From Nonomuraea angiospora (GTDB taxonomy: Bacteria > Actinomycetota > Actinomycetes > Streptosporangiales > Streptosporangiaceae): a DNA stretch of 64,000 nt. The position numbers were made by a program, and so were the translations under genes. Below, piece after piece: positions 23,245 to 33,667 of this stretch (positions are counted from its first letter, which is position 1; the number at the start of each line of letters is the position of its first letter). The notes beneath the pieces are model-generated. The model was given only the letters and a program-made list of their open reading frames with translations. It searched no databases and was not told the origin of the DNA. The stretch covers positions 12,958,001 to 13,022,000 of the forward strand of contig NZ_JADBEK010000001.1 in the NCBI RefSeq assembly GCF_014873145.1, given 5' to 3'.

Positions 23245-24273
23245 ATGGCCGTGGATAACCTTCCACAAGCGGATATGGAGCTACTTGTCCAGAGCATCCG
23301 CGATTACGCCATCTTCATGCTCGACCCCCGCGGCAGGATCGTGAGCTGGAACGCCGGAGCCCAGCACATCAAGGGATACACGGCCGAGGAGATCATCGGC
23401 AGCCACTTCTCCGTCTTCTACCCGCACGAGGACGTCGCGGCCGGCAAGCCGTTCAGGGGGCTGGAGGCGGCCGCCGCGGACGGCCGCTGGGAGGAGGAGG
23501 GATGGCGGGTCCGCAAGGACGGCACCAGGTTCTGGGCCAGCGTGGTCATCACCGCGCTGCGCGACGGGCGCGGCGAGCTGCGCGGGTTCGGCAAGGTGAC
23601 GCGTGACCTGACCGAGCGGCGCAGCATGGCCAGGGCGCTGGACGAGCGCGGCCTGCTGCTCGCCCGCCTGGTCCAGGCCCAGGAGCGCGAGCGCCGCCGC
23701 ATCGCCTCCGACGTGCACGACGACACCATCCAGTCCATGGTCGCCGTCGGGATGCGGCTGCGGGCGATGGAGGACGGCCTGCCCGAGGAGCACGCGGCCG
23801 GCGTCCGCGCGCTCGGCGACGCCGTCGAGGCCGCCGTGGGGCGCCTGCGCGACCTGGCCTTCCGCTTACGCCTGCCCGGTGAGGGGCTGGCGGAGGGGGT
23901 CGCCTCGTACCTGGAGCGGGAGATGGCAGGGGTGGCGTACGAGCTGGTGAACCGCCTGGACGGCGAGCCGCCCGCCGAGACCGCGATCACCGTCTTCCGC
24001 ATCTGCCAGGAGGCCCTGACGAACGTCCGCAAGCACGCCGGGGCCGTGGCCGTCGCCGTGGAGCTGGCCTCGCTCGACGGGGGCGTCCACGTCCGCGTGC
24101 GCGACGACGGGGTCGGGATCACCCGCCGCGACGGCAGGGACGGCCACTTCGGGCTGATCGAGATGCGCGAGCGGGCCGAGACGGCCGGCGGCTGGTGGAG
24201 CATCCGCGGCGCGCCCGGCGCGGGCACGACGGTGGACTTCTGGGTGCCGGCCGTCGCGCGCCGGCGGTCATGA
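23245..24273 (+). CDS. PAS-domain sensor histidine kinase (NarX type)
   Basis: The 342-aa kinase is soluble, with no membrane helix. A PAS domain (about 10-125; YAIFMLDPRGRIVSWNAGAQ, GYTAEEIIG) is followed by the HisKA_3 helix RERRRIASDVHDDTIQSM, whose His is the autophosphorylation site. The ATPase domain has the N-box EALTNVRKHAG, the G1 box DDGVGI and the G2-like GAGTTVDFW. It should sense a cytoplasmic cue, possibly redox or a small molecule through PAS, and phosphorylate the response regulator encoded about 1.2 kb upstream. The ATG 23245 start matches the PAS family opening. Its last 6 bases overlap the convergent acetate kinase gene. Confidence 0.85.
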   Translation: MAVDNLPQADMELLVQSIRDYAIFMLDPRGRIVSWNAGAQHIKGYTAEEIIGSHFSVFYPHEDVAAGKPFRGLEAAAADGRWEEEGWRVRKDGTRFWASVVITALRDGRGELRGFGKVTRDLTERRSMARALDERGLLLARLVQAQERERRRIASDVHDDTIQSMVAVGMRLRAMEDGLPEEHAAGVRALGDAVEAAVGRLRDLAFRLRLPGEGLAEGVASYLEREMAGVAYELVNRLDGEPPAETAITVFRICQEALTNVRKHAGAVAVAVELASLDGGVHVRVRDDGVGITRRDGRDGHFGLIEMRERAETAGGWWSIRGAPGAGTTVDFWVPAVARRRS

Positions 24274-25458
24274 TCCCCGCGTGATCAGCGCGAGGGCCTG
24301 GCGGGCGATCTCCCACTCCTCGTCCGTCGGGATGACGAGCACGGCCACCTCCGCGCCCGACGGCGAGACCGCCCGTTCCCGCGCCGATTCCGCCTGGTTG
24401 AGCGTGGGGTCCACGGTGACGCCGAGGCGGTCGAGCCCGGACAGGGACTCGGCGCGGGTGGCCGCGTCGTGCTCCCCGACCCCGCCGGTGAACACGATCG
24501 CGTCCACCCGCCCGAGCAGCGCGTAGTAGGCGCCGACGTACTTGCGGATGCGCCGCGTGTAGACCGCCAGGGCCAGCCGGGCCTCGGCGTCGTCGCGGGC
24601 GCGCACCTCGCGCATGTCGCCCGTCCCGGCCAGCGCCAGCAGGCCGCCGTGGCGGTCGAGCCCGCTCTCCACCTGCCGCGCGTCCATCCCGTTCACGCGC
24701 GCCAGGTAGCCGGTGAGCGCGGGGTCGACGTCGCCCGAGCGGGTGCCCATGACCAGCCCCTCCAGGGGCGTCAGGCCCATGGAGGTGTCGACGCTGCGCC
24801 CGCCGGAGATCGCGGTCGCGCTGGCGCCGTTGCCCAGGTGCAGCACGATGAGGTTGAGGGTGGCCGGATCGCGGCCCAGGAAGGCGGCGGCGCGGCGGGA
24901 GACGTACGCGCAGGAGGTGCCGTGGAAGCCGAAGCGCCGCACGCCGAGCCGCTCGCGCCAGTCGCGCGGCACCGCGTACGTGTACGCCTCGGGCGGCAGC
25001 GCCAACTGGAACGCGGTGTCGAACACCGCCACCTGCGGCACCCCCGGGAAGGCGCCGCGCGCCACCCGGATCCCGGTGAGGCTGACCGGATTGTGCAGGG
25101 GCGCGAGCGGCGCCAGCTCCTCGATCGCCCCGATCACGCCGTCGTCGACGAGCACCGCCTCGGTGAACCGGGTCCCGCCGTGCACGACGCGGTGCCCGAC
25201 CGCGACCGGGTCCAGCTCCGGCCCCGCCGCCTCGAACGCCTTCATGACCGCGGTCAGCCCCGCCTCGTGCCCGGGGAACGGCTCCTCCGACACGTAAGGA
25301 GGCCGGCCCGCGGCGTGGTGGGTCAGCCGCCCGCCCTCCTCGCCGATGCGCTCCACCAGCCCCCTGGCCGGGCGCTCTCGGGTGTGGACGTCGACGAGCT
25401 CGTACTTGATGGACGACGAGCCCGTGTTCAGTACGAGGATGCGCCCGGCCACGTCCAC
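24268..25458 (-). CDS. ackA: Acetate kinase
   Basis: The 396-aa protein converts acetyl phosphate and ADP to acetate and ATP. Family motifs are present: [14 protein letters not shown] at the N-terminus, [26 protein letters not shown], and the C-terminal [12 protein letters not shown] containing the conserved Glu. Two usually conserved histidines are changed: FDTAFH reads FDTAFQ, and GFHGTSH reads GFHGTSC, while the His of GFHG is kept. The GTG start is inside the end of the phosphoketolase gene (31-base overlap). The two enzymes thus form one unit that takes sugar phosphates to acetate with ATP gain. A few codons downstream another GTG (25452) could serve as start. Confidence 0.92.
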   Translation of the reverse strand: MDVAGRILVLNTGSSSIKYELVDVHTRERPARGLVERIGEEGGRLTHHAAGRPPYVSEEPFPGHEAGLTAVMKAFEAAGPELDPVAVGHRVVHGGTRFTEAVLVDDGVIGAIEELAPLAPLHNPVSLTGIRVARGAFPGVPQVAVFDTAFQLALPPEAYTYAVPRDWRERLGVRRFGFHGTSCAYVSRRAAAFLGRDPATLNLIVLHLGNGASATAISGGRSVDTSMGLTPLEGLVMGTRSGDVDPALTGYLARVNGMDARQVESGLDRHGGLLALAGTGDMREVRARDDAEARLALAVYTRRIRKYVGAYYALLGRVDAIVFTGGVGEHDAATRAESLSGLDRLGVTVDPTLNQAESARERAVSPSGAEVAVLVIPTDEEWEIARQALALITRGS

Positions 25459-27731
25459 GACCTGATCTCGGGGGTGTCCTCGCCGGTCTCCCGCGTGTGG
25501 GCGCGGGCCCGCAGCCGCTCGTCACTCATGCGCTGGCGCAGGTGCGCCGCCGTGGTGCCGAGCCCGGGCACCCGGTCGATGACGTCCATGACCAGGTGGA
25601 AGCGGTCGATGTCGTTCATCATGGCCATGTCGAACGGCGTCGTCGTGGTGCCCTCCTCCTTGTAGCCGCGCACGTGGATGTTGTCGTGGCCGTTGCGGCG
25701 GTAGGTGAGCTGGTGGATCAGCGACGGGTAGCCGTGGAAGTCGAACACGACCGGCTTGTCGGCGGTGAAGAGGGCGTCGAACTCGGCGTCCGACATGCCG
25801 TGCGGGTGCTCCGTGGGTGGCTGGAGGCGCATGAGGTCCACCACGTTGACGACCCGTACTCTCAGCTCGGGCAGGTGCTCGCGCAGGATCGCGGCGGCGG
25901 CGAGCGTCTCCTGGGTGGGCACGTCGCCCGCGCAGGCCAGCACCACGTCCGGCGCGACGCCCTCGTCGGTGGAGGCCCACGGCAGGATGCCCAGGCCGCG
26001 CGTGTTGTGCGCGATGGCCTCCTCCATCGTGAACAGGTCCAGCACCGGCTGCTTGCCCGCCACGATCACGTTGACGTAGTCGCGCGAGCGCAGGCAGTGG
26101 TCGGCGACCGACAGCAGCGTGTTGGCGTCCGGCGGCAGGTAGACCCGCACCACGGACGCCTTCTTGTTGATCACCACGTCGAGGAAGCCCGGGTCTTGGT
26201 GGCTGAAGCCGTTGTGGTCCTGCCGCCACACGTGGGAGGACAGCAGGTAGTTGAGCGAGGCGACGGGCCGCCGCCAGGAGATCTTCTGCGAGGACTCCAG
26301 CCATTTCGCGTGCTGGTTGAACATGGCGTCCACGATGTGGATGAACGCCTCGTAGCAGTTGAACAGCCCGTGCCTGCCGGTCAGCAGGTAGCCCTCCAGC
26401 CAGCCCTGGCACAGGTGCTCGCTCAGCACCTCCATCACCCGGCCGCCGGGGGCCAGGTGCTCGTCCGTCGGCAGCACCTCGGCGTTCCACGCCCGGTCGG
26501 TGGCCTCGAACACGGCCGAGAGCCGGTTCGACGCGGTCTCGTCCGGCCCCATCAGCCGGAACGTCCGCGGGTTGGCGATGATCACATCGCGCAGGAACCC
26601 GCCCAGCACCCGCGTCGGCTCGCTCGACTGCCCGGCGGGCGCCTTGACCTCGACCGCGAGCCGGCGGAAGTCCGGCAGCCGCAGCGGCTCCAGCAGTTCG
26701 CCGCCGTTGGCGTGCGGGTTGGCGCTCATCCGGCGGTTGCCGCGCGGCACGGTCTCCAGGACCTCCCGCACGGGGGCGCCGCCGGAGTCGAACAGCTCCT
26801 CCGGCCGGTACGAGCGCATCCACTGCTCGAGCATGGCCAGGTGGGCGGCGTTCTCGCGGACGTTGGGCAGCGGCACCTGGTGCGCCCGCCAGGTGCCCTC
26901 GACCTGCTTGCCGTCCACCTCGCGCGGCCCCGTCCAGCCCTTCGGCGTCCGCAGGACGATCATCGGCAGCCGGTCGGCCCTGCCCTGCTTGTAGGCGGCC
27001 ATCCGGTCGAAGACCGTGTCCAGGGTGCGGGCCATCTCCTGGTGATCCGGCCCCACCACGTGCGGGCTGTAGCCGTAGCCCTCCATGAGCTTGAGCAGCT
27101 CGGTTTCCGGTATGCGGGCGAGCACGGTGGGGTTGGCGATCTTGTAGCCGTTCAGGTGCAGGATGGGCAGCACGATGCCGTCGCGGTCGCGGTCGGTGAA
27201 CTTGTTGGAGTGCCAGCTCGCCGCGAGCGGGCCCGTCTCGGCCTCGCCGTCGCCGATGACGCAGGCCACGACCAGGTCGGGGTTGTCGAATGCGGCCCCG
27301 TACGCGTGCGCGAGCGAATATCCCAGCTCCCCGCCCTCGTGGATCGACCCCGGCGTCTCGGGCGCCACGTGGCTCGGGATCCCGCCGGGGAAGGAGAACT
27401 GGCGGAACAGCCGCCGCATGCCCTCCACGTCCTGCGAGACGTCCGGATAACGCTCCGAGTAGGTGCCCTCCAGCCACGCGTGCGCCACCGCGGCGGGGCC
27501 GCCGTGCCCGGGACCGGCGATGTAGATCATGTCCTGGTCCCGCTCCCGGATCACCCGGTTGAGGTGGGCGAAGCAGAAGTTCAGCCCCGGCGTGGTGCCC
27601 CAGTGGCCGAGCAGGCGCGGCTTGATGTGCTCGGGCCGCAGCGGCTCGCTCAGCAGCGGATTGTCCAGCAGGTAGATCTGCCCGACCGACAGGTAGTTCG
27701 CCGCCCGCCAGTACGCGTCGATATGGTCCAT
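25428..27731 (-). CDS. xfp: Xylulose-5-phosphate/fructose-6-phosphate phosphoketolase
   Basis: This 767-aa thiamine-diphosphate enzyme cleaves xylulose-5-P or fructose-6-P with phosphate to give acetyl phosphate plus a triose or tetrose phosphate. Characteristic segments are [17 protein letters not shown] at the N-terminus, GPGHGGPA, the ThDP motif around [20 protein letters not shown], and [10 protein letters not shown]. The C-terminal half contains [18 protein letters not shown] and [11 protein letters not shown]. The length is close to the usual 790-800 aa. ATG 27731 has GGAGG 12 bases upstream, somewhat far. The downstream acetate kinase starts within its 3' end. The start is 61 bases from the divergent dehydratase gene, so the intergenic region likely serves both. 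Confidence 0.95.
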   Translation of the reverse strand: MDHIDAYWRAANYLSVGQIYLLDNPLLSEPLRPEHIKPRLLGHWGTTPGLNFCFAHLNRVIRERDQDMIYIAGPGHGGPAAVAHAWLEGTYSERYPDVSQDVEGMRRLFRQFSFPGGIPSHVAPETPGSIHEGGELGYSLAHAYGAAFDNPDLVVACVIGDGEAETGPLAASWHSNKFTDRDRDGIVLPILHLNGYKIANPTVLARIPETELLKLMEGYGYSPHVVGPDHQEMARTLDTVFDRMAAYKQGRADRLPMIVLRTPKGWTGPREVDGKQVEGTWRAHQVPLPNVRENAAHLAMLEQWMRSYRPEELFDSGGAPVREVLETVPRGNRRMSANPHANGGELLEPLRLPDFRRLAVEVKAPAGQSSEPTRVLGGFLRDVIIANPRTFRLMGPDETASNRLSAVFEATDRAWNAEVLPTDEHLAPGGRVMEVLSEHLCQGWLEGYLLTGRHGLFNCYEAFIHIVDAMFNQHAKWLESSQKISWRRPVASLNYLLSSHVWRQDHNGFSHQDPGFLDVVINKKASVVRVYLPPDANTLLSVADHCLRSRDYVNVIVAGKQPVLDLFTMEEAIAHNTRGLGILPWASTDEGVAPDVVLACAGDVPTQETLAAAAILREHLPELRVRVVNVVDLMRLQPPTEHPHGMSDAEFDALFTADKPVVFDFHGYPSLIHQLTYRRNGHDNIHVRGYKEEGTTTTPFDMAMMNDIDRFHLVMDVIDRVPGLGTTAAHLRQRMSDERLRARAHTRETGEDTPEIRSWTWPGASSY

Positions 27732-27792
27732 CCTCTGCTGCTTCCTCCACAGAACGTGCTGAATCCCCTATACGCCGGATAAGGTGCCGAAT

Positions 27793-29499
27793 ATGGCATT
27801 CAGGAGTTCGCGCTGGTATTCGGGTGACGACCGCAACTCCTACATCCACCGGGCATGGATGCGGCGCGGCCTGCCCCGCGAGGCGTTCGAGGGCGGCAAG
27901 CCGCACATCGCGATCGCCAACACCGCCTCCGACCTCACCCCCTGCAACTCCCACCTGGACGAGGTCGCCGGGAGCGTCGCCAACGGCGTCTGGGAGGCCG
28001 GCGGTGTGCCGCTCAACCTGCCGGTCGTCTCCTTGGGCGAGACCAACGTGCGCCCCACCGCCATGCTCTGGCGCAACCTGGCCGCCATGGCCACCGAGGA
28101 GATGCTGCGCGCCAACCCCATCGACGGCGTGGTGCTGCTCGGCGGCTGCGACAAGACCATCCCGTCGCTGCTCATGGCCGCCTCCTCCGTGGACCTGCCC
28201 GCCGTCGTGATGCCCGGCGGCCCCATGCTGACGGGGCACTTCCGCGGCGCGCCGCTCGGCTGCGGCACCGACGTGTGGCGCCTCAGCGAGGAGGTACGCG
28301 CGGGCACGCTGTCGCGCGAGGCGTTCCTGCGCTCCGAGTCGTCCATGATCCGCAGCCGCGGCCACTGCAACACGATGGGCACCGCCTCCACCATGGCCTG
28401 CATGGCCGAGGCCCTGGGCATGACGATCCCCGGCACCGCGGGCACCCCCGCCCCCGACAGCCGCCTGCTCGAACGCTCCCACGAGACCGGCCGCCTGGCC
28501 GTGGACCTCGTCCTTCAGGGCCGCCGCCCCAGCCAGGTCATGACCAGGGCCTCGTTCCTCAACGCCATCGTGACCCTGGCCGCCGTCGGCGGCTCCACCA
28601 ACGCCGTCGTCCACCTGCTGGCCGTCGCCGGCCGGCTCGGCGTGGACCTCACCCTGGACGACTTCGACCGCACCGGCGCCGGGGTGCCGCTGCTCGTGGA
28701 CCTCCAGCCCGCCGGACGCCACCTGATGGACGACCTGTTCCGGGCGGGCGGCCTGGCGGCCGTGCTCAAGGAGGTCGAGGACCTGCTCGACCCGGAGGCG
28801 ATCACCGTCACGGGCCGCCCCCTCGTCGAGCACCTCGCCGGGGCGGAGATCTGGGACGAGAGCGTCATCAGGCGCCGCTCCGACCCGCTGCTGCCCGACG
28901 CCGGCATCGCCGTCCTGCGCGGCAACCTCGCCCCCGGCGGCGCGGTGATCAAGCCCGCCGCCGCCTCGCCCGAGCTGCTGCGCCACCGCGGCCGGGCCGT
29001 CGTCTTCGACAGCATCGAGGACGTGTACGCCCGCCTCGACTCGCCCGACCTCGACATCGACGAGACCTCGGTGCTCGTGCTGCGCGGCTGCGGCCCCAAG
29101 GGCTACCCCGGCATGCCCGAGGTGGGCAACCTGCCGCTGCCCGCCAAGCTGCTGGAGAAGGGCGTGCGCGACATGGTGCGCATCAGCGACGCCCGCATGA
29201 GCGGCACCGCGTACGGCACGGTCGTCCTGCACGCCGCGCCCGAGGCGGCGGCCGGCGGTCCGCTGGCGAAGGTGCGCACCGGCGACCCGATCGTGCTCGA
29301 CGTGGCCGCCCGGCGGCTCGACGTGGACCTCCCCGACGCCGAGCTGGCCGCCAGAGAGCCGGTGAAGATCGGGCACGCCCGGCCCGTACGCGGCTGGGAG
29401 CGCCTCTACGTGGAGCACGTCACCCAGGCCGACCGCGGCGCCGACCTCGACTTCCTCATCGGCTCCAGCGGCGACCACGTGGGCCGCGAATCCCACTGA
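27793..29499 (+). CDS. IlvD/Edd-family sugar-acid dehydratase
   Basis: The 568-aa protein belongs to the Fe-S IlvD/Edd dehydratases. The three conserved Cys segments are TPCNSHLDE, GGCDKTIPS and GHCNTMGTAST. The N-terminal RSSRWYSGDDRNSYIHRAWM resembles pentonate dehydratases (L-arabinonate, D-xylonate) more than branched-chain dihydroxy-acid dehydratase. It should convert an aldonic acid to the 2-keto-3-deoxy acid. ATG 27793 has AAGG at a usable distance; an in-frame GTG at 27784 is the alternative. It is divergent from the phosphoketolase gene and followed by pgi and zwf, consistent with pentose/hexose acid use. Exact substrate is not determined. Confidence 0.85.
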   Translation: MAFRSSRWYSGDDRNSYIHRAWMRRGLPREAFEGGKPHIAIANTASDLTPCNSHLDEVAGSVANGVWEAGGVPLNLPVVSLGETNVRPTAMLWRNLAAMATEEMLRANPIDGVVLLGGCDKTIPSLLMAASSVDLPAVVMPGGPMLTGHFRGAPLGCGTDVWRLSEEVRAGTLSREAFLRSESSMIRSRGHCNTMGTASTMACMAEALGMTIPGTAGTPAPDSRLLERSHETGRLAVDLVLQGRRPSQVMTRASFLNAIVTLAAVGGSTNAVVHLLAVAGRLGVDLTLDDFDRTGAGVPLLVDLQPAGRHLMDDLFRAGGLAAVLKEVEDLLDPEAITVTGRPLVEHLAGAEIWDESVIRRRSDPLLPDAGIAVLRGNLAPGGAVIKPAAASPELLRHRGRAVVFDSIEDVYARLDSPDLDIDETSVLVLRGCGPKGYPGMPEVGNLPLPAKLLEKGVRDMVRISDARMSGTAYGTVVLHAAPEAAAGGPLAKVRTGDPIVLDVAARRLDVDLPDAELAAREPVKIGHARPVRGWERLYVEHVTQADRGADLDFLIGSSGDHVGRESH

Positions 29500-29685
29500 G
29501 CCCCAAAAACTCCGCTCCGCCGTGCGCGGAATGAACCCCCGTGGGTAAGCGGTTCCCATGGCAGATCTGCGAAGCTGGCTGACGCCCGGTCCTAACGAAG
29601 CACGACACTCGTGCGTCGGTCAGACGAGCGGGTTCCCCGTCGGCGGGGACAATGGTGATCCGGTTTGGCGACACGAGGAGGAAGC

Positions 29686-31317
29686 GTGAACGGCGACATC
29701 ACCCAGAGCCAGGAGTGGGCGGCTCTCGGCAAGCACCATGAGGAGCTGGCGGGCAGGCAGCTGCGGGAGCTGTTCGCGGAGGACCCGGGCCGCGCCGGGC
29801 GCATGACCGTGACCGCCGGCGACCTCTTCCTCGACTACGCCAAGCAGCGCGCCACCGGCGAGACGATCGACCTGCTGGTGGCCCTGGCCGAGCGGGTGGG
29901 GCTGCGCGAGCGGATCGCCGCGATGTTCGGCGGCGAGCACATCAACGTCAGCGAGGACCGCGCCGTCCTGCACGTCGCGCTCCGCCTGCCGCGCTCCGCC
30001 GAGCTGGTCGTCGACGGGCAGGACGTCGTCGCCGACGTGCACGCCGTGCTCGAGAAGATGAGCGCCTTCGCCGATCGGGTCAGGTCCAAGGAGTGGAAGG
30101 GCGCCACCGGCAAGCCCATCGAGACCGTGGTCAACATCGGCATCGGCGGCTCCGACCTCGGCCCCGCCATGGCCTACGAGGCGCTGCGCGACTACGCCGA
30201 CGCGGGCGTGGCGGCCAGGTTCGTCTCCAACATCGACCCCGCCGACATCACCGGCAACCTCGCCGGCCTCGACCCCGCGACCACGCTGTTCGTGGTCAGC
30301 TCCAAGACCTTCACCACGCTCGAGACGCTCACCAACGCCCGCGTCGCCCGCGCCTGGCTGGTCGAGGCGCTGGGCGAGGACGCGGTGTCCAAGCACTTCG
30401 TGGCCGTCTCCACCAACGCCGCCAAGGTCGCCGAGTTCGGCATCGACACCGACAACATGTTCGGCTTCTGGGACTGGGTCGGCGGCCGCTACTCCTACGA
30501 CGGCGCCATCGGCCTCTCCCTGATGATCGCGATCGGCCCCGAGCGGTTCCGCGAGATGCTGGCCGGTTTCCACACCATCGACGAGCACTTCCGCACCGCC
30601 CCGTTCGAGGCCAACATGCCGGTGCTGATGGGCCTGCTGGGCATCTGGTATAACGACTTCTTCGGCGCCGAGACCCGCGCCGTGCTGCCCTACAGCCAGC
30701 GGCTGCACCGCTTCCCCGCCTACCTGCAGCAGCTCACGATGGAGTCCAACGGCAAGTCCGTGCGCGCCGACGGCACCCCCGTCCCGGTCGCCACCGGCGA
30801 GATCTTCTGGGGCGAGCCGGGCACCAACGGGCAGCACGCCTTCTACCAGCTCCTCCACCAGGGCACCCGGCTCGTGCCCGCCGACTTCATCGGCTTCGCC
30901 GAGCCGTTCGAGGACCGCGAGGGCATGCACGACCAGCTCACCGCCAACCTCCTCGCCCAGACCTCGGCGCTGGCCTTCGGCAAGACGGCCGACGAGATCG
31001 CCGCCGAGGGCACGCCGCCCGAGATCGTGCCGCACAAGGTGATGCCCGGCAACCGGCCCACCTCCACGATCCTCGCGCCCAAGCTGACCCCCTCGACGCT
31101 GGGCCAGCTCGTGGCGCTCTACGAGCACATCGTGTTCGTCGAGGGCACGATCTGGGGCATCGACTCCTTCGACCAGTGGGGCGTCGAGCTGGGCAAGAAG
31201 ATGGCGCTCGACCTGGCGCCCGCGCTCACCTCCGAGGACCCGCCCACCGGGCTCCCCGACGCCTCCACCGAACAGCTCGTGCGCAGATACCGCGAGCTGC
31301 GCGGAAGGCGGGCCTGA
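29686..31317 (+). CDS. pgi: Glucose-6-phosphate isomerase
   Basis: The 543-aa enzyme interconverts glucose-6-P and fructose-6-P. Diagnostic segments are [22 protein letters not shown], the catalytic-loop [12 protein letters not shown], and the C-terminal signature around [22 protein letters not shown] residues (here [17 protein letters not shown]). GTG 29686 follows GAGGAGG with ideal spacing; a TTG further upstream would add seven residues containing the ribosome site. Its stop is one base from the zwf start, so both are co-translated. This may be a second copy dedicated to the local sugar pathway rather than the housekeeping one. Confidence 0.95.
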   Translation: MNGDITQSQEWAALGKHHEELAGRQLRELFAEDPGRAGRMTVTAGDLFLDYAKQRATGETIDLLVALAERVGLRERIAAMFGGEHINVSEDRAVLHVALRLPRSAELVVDGQDVVADVHAVLEKMSAFADRVRSKEWKGATGKPIETVVNIGIGGSDLGPAMAYEALRDYADAGVAARFVSNIDPADITGNLAGLDPATTLFVVSSKTFTTLETLTNARVARAWLVEALGEDAVSKHFVAVSTNAAKVAEFGIDTDNMFGFWDWVGGRYSYDGAIGLSLMIAIGPERFREMLAGFHTIDEHFRTAPFEANMPVLMGLLGIWYNDFFGAETRAVLPYSQRLHRFPAYLQQLTMESNGKSVRADGTPVPVATGEIFWGEPGTNGQHAFYQLLHQGTRLVPADFIGFAEPFEDREGMHDQLTANLLAQTSALAFGKTADEIAAEGTPPEIVPHKVMPGNRPTSTILAPKLTPSTLGQLVALYEHIVFVEGTIWGIDSFDQWGVELGKKMALDLAPALTSEDPPTGLPDASTEQLVRRYRELRGRRA

Positions 31318-31318
31318 C

Positions 31319-32722
31319 ATGCGCCACGCGTCCGCCAACGAGCACAGGCGGGGGGTGGAGCGGGCGGGGGCGCTGGTGCTGTTCGGCGTCACCGGCGACC
31401 TCGCGCGCAAGATGATCCTGCCCGCCCTCTACCGCCTGACCGCCGACAACCGGCTCGACCTGCCCATCATCTGCGTGGCCAAGACCGACCTCGGCCTCGA
31501 CGGGCTGCGCGAGCACGCCCGCCAGGCCGTCGGCGGCGTGCACGACGCGGCCTTCGACAAGCTCGCCGGCAACCTGCGGCTGGTCGCGGGCGACTACCGC
31601 GACCCCGAGACGTTCGCCAGGCTCCGCGAGGAGACGGCGGGCAAGGGCTTCCTCGTCCACTACCTCGCGGTGCCGCCGGCGCTGTTCGCCACGGTCGCCG
31701 AGGGGCTGGCCGGGGCCGGGCTCAACCACGACGCCCGGCTCGTCGTGGAGAAGCCGTTCGGCCACGACCTCGCCTCGGCCCGCGAGCTCAACGAGGAGCT
31801 GCTCAAGCACTTCGACGAGGACCACGTGCGGCGGGTCGACCACTTCCTGGCCAAGGAGCCGGTCGAGGACCTCATGGTGTTCCGGTTCGCCAACACGCTG
31901 CTGGAGCCCATCTGGAACCGCAGCCACATCCGCAGCGTCCAGATCACCATGGCCGAGGACTTCGACGTGCGCGACCGCGGAGCCTTCTACGACGCCAACG
32001 GCACGATCCGCGACGTGGTGCAGAACCACCTGCTGCAGCTGCTGGCCATCCTCGCCATGGACCCGCCGCCGTCCACCGACGCCCGTGCCCAGCTCGACGA
32101 GAAGTGGCGGGTGCTGCGCGCCGTGCAGGCCATCGACCCCGCCGACGTCGTACGTGGCCAATACTCCGGCTACCTCGACACCGGCGGCGTGCGGCCCGGC
32201 TCCACCACCGAGACGTTCGTCGCCCTGCGCGCCTACATCGACAACTGGCGCTGGGCCGGCGTGCCGTGGTGCATCCGCTCCGGCAAGGGGCTGCCGACCA
32301 CCGACCTGGAGATCGTCGCCGAGCTGCGCAAGCCGCCGGTGACGATGTTCCACGGAGGCGACGCGCCCCCCGGGCCCAACCTCATCAGGTTCCGGCTCCA
32401 GCCGGACGCGGGGGTCACCTTCGACCTGCTGGCCAAGGAGCCGGGCAAGCAGCACACCAGGCCGGTGCCGGTCAGCGTCGACTTCACCAAGGTGCTCGGG
32501 CCGATGGAGGCCGCCTACGAGCGCGTGCTGGCCGACGCCGTCAGCGGCGACCCGCGGCGCTTCGCCAGGTTCGACCTGGTGGAGGAGTCGTGGCGGATCG
32601 TCCGGCGGGTGCTGGACCTGCCGGAGCGGCCGCTGCCGTACGAGCGGGGCTCCTGGGGGCCCGAGGCGGCCGCGAAGATCGCGCCGGGCGGCTGGCACGA
32701 GATCTCGACGACGTTCGACTGA
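31319..32722 (+). CDS. zwf: Glucose-6-phosphate dehydrogenase (divergent)
   Basis: The 467-aa protein oxidises glucose-6-P to 6-phosphogluconolactone with NAD(P)+. The nucleotide motif is GVTGDLARKMILPALY and the substrate loop is EKPFGHD. The active-site signature, normally RIDHYLGKE, reads RVDHFLAKE at 172-180, keeping the catalytic His and Lys but changing Tyr to Phe and Gly to Ala. The chain is 20-40 residues shorter than typical actinomycete Zwf. It starts one base after the pgi stop. Together with pgi it connects the phosphoketolase shunt to NADPH formation. Function is likely intact; a paralogue with altered cofactor or substrate preference is possible. Confidence 0.9.
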   Translation: MRHASANEHRRGVERAGALVLFGVTGDLARKMILPALYRLTADNRLDLPIICVAKTDLGLDGLREHARQAVGGVHDAAFDKLAGNLRLVAGDYRDPETFARLREETAGKGFLVHYLAVPPALFATVAEGLAGAGLNHDARLVVEKPFGHDLASARELNEELLKHFDEDHVRRVDHFLAKEPVEDLMVFRFANTLLEPIWNRSHIRSVQITMAEDFDVRDRGAFYDANGTIRDVVQNHLLQLLAILAMDPPPSTDARAQLDEKWRVLRAVQAIDPADVVRGQYSGYLDTGGVRPGSTTETFVALRAYIDNWRWAGVPWCIRSGKGLPTTDLEIVAELRKPPVTMFHGGDAPPGPNLIRFRLQPDAGVTFDLLAKEPGKQHTRPVPVSVDFTKVLGPMEAAYERVLADAVSGDPRRFARFDLVEESWRIVRRVLDLPERPLPYERGSWGPEAAAKIAPGGWHEISTTFD

Positions 32723-32775
32723 CGCCGGAGCGACCCCGGTGGCGAGAGGGGCGAGCCGTGGTTGACGATGGTGGG

Positions 32776-33126
32776 ATGGACATCATGAAGGTGGTCGAGC
32801 AGGCGAAGGACGCCGCGACCGTCAAGCGCGTCTTCGGTGAGCCCGTCCAGCAGGGCGACGTCGTCGTCATCCCGGTCGCCCGGATCGTCCAAGGGGGCGG
32901 CGGCGGGGACGGCCGGGGCAAGGGGGAGAGCGGCGAGGGCGGGGGCAGCGGCGGCGGCTTCGGCTTTAGCGCCACGCCCGCGGGCGTCTACGTGCTGAAG
33001 GACGGCGAGGTCAGCTGGCGGCCCGCCGTCGACGTCAACCGCATCGTGCTCGGCGGCCAGATCGTGCTGATCGTGGCGGCGCTGACCGTCCGCTCCATTC
33101 TCAAGAAGCGGCGGCGCAGGCGCTGA
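32776..33126 (+). CDS. GerW/YtfJ-like protein
   Basis: The N-terminus VVEQAKDAATVKRVFGEPVQ, the following GDVVVIPVARI and the glycine-rich stretch (GGGSGGGFGFSATPAGVYVL) are the signature of the GerW/YtfJ family (sporulation-associated in Bacillus, widespread in actinomycetes, function unclear). A C-terminal hydrophobic segment and an Arg/Lys cluster (ILKKRRRRR) would place it at the membrane. Length is 116 aa. ATG 32776 is chosen by family alignment; an in-frame GTG at 32758 has a somewhat better GAGGGG ribosome site. It is co-directional with zwf and starts about 50 bases after it. Confidence 0.75.
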   Translation: MDIMKVVEQAKDAATVKRVFGEPVQQGDVVVIPVARIVQGGGGGDGRGKGESGEGGGSGGGFGFSATPAGVYVLKDGEVSWRPAVDVNRIVLGGQIVLIVAALTVRSILKKRRRRR

Positions 33127-33127
33127 C

Positions 33128-33667
33128 GTGCTGATCGACCTGCTCGACGCGGAGCTGCCCACCCGGGACTTCCTGATCCCGGGCTCCAACCTGCCGGTGC
33201 GCCAGACCCGGCTGGACGGCATGTCCTCGCTCGTCCGCTTCCCGCCCGGCTGGGCCCGGCCCCGGCGCGGCCACTACCTGGCGGGGGAGGAGTTCGTGCT
33301 GCTGGAGGGCGAGCTGTGCGTCTCCGGCATCACGTACGCGGCCGGGCAGCACGGCTGGCTGCCCGCCGGGACGCTGCGCCACTCCGGCGCGGCGCCCGGC
33401 GGCGCGCTGGCGTTCACGGCCTTCGCCGGTGAGGACACCTGGGTGCCCAGCGACCTGGACGAGCCGGACGGCCCGAGCCTGCGCACGCCCCTGGAGAGCG
33501 TCGTCATCCCCGAGGGCGGGCTGCGGCTCACCCCGCACTCCGTCCTGCTGGACACGCCCGTCGCCATCCCCGGCCCCGCCGAGATGATCACCGTGCCGAC
33601 CTGGACGTGGGAGCGGTCGGCCTTGGTCCCCGAGGGCCGGGTCCTCGTGAGGCGGGCGCCTCTGTGA
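33128..33667 (+). CDS. Cupin-domain protein
   Basis: The 179-aa protein is a small beta-barrel (cupin) with motif 1 reduced to a form such as GHYLAGEEFVLLEGEL and a second-half segment LPAGTLRHS. The C-terminal 70 residues are a second, weaker repeat (ESVVIPEGGLRL). No clear three-His metal set is visible, so binding of a sugar-like ligand or an isomerase role are both possible. The GTG start is one base after the GerW-like stop, suggesting co-translation with it. Function is unknown. Confidence 0.65.
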   Translation: MLIDLLDAELPTRDFLIPGSNLPVRQTRLDGMSSLVRFPPGWARPRRGHYLAGEEFVLLEGELCVSGITYAAGQHGWLPAGTLRHSGAAPGGALAFTAFAGEDTWVPSDLDEPDGPSLRTPLESVVIPEGGLRLTPHSVLLDTPVAIPGPAEMITVPTWTWERSALVPEGRVLVRRAPL

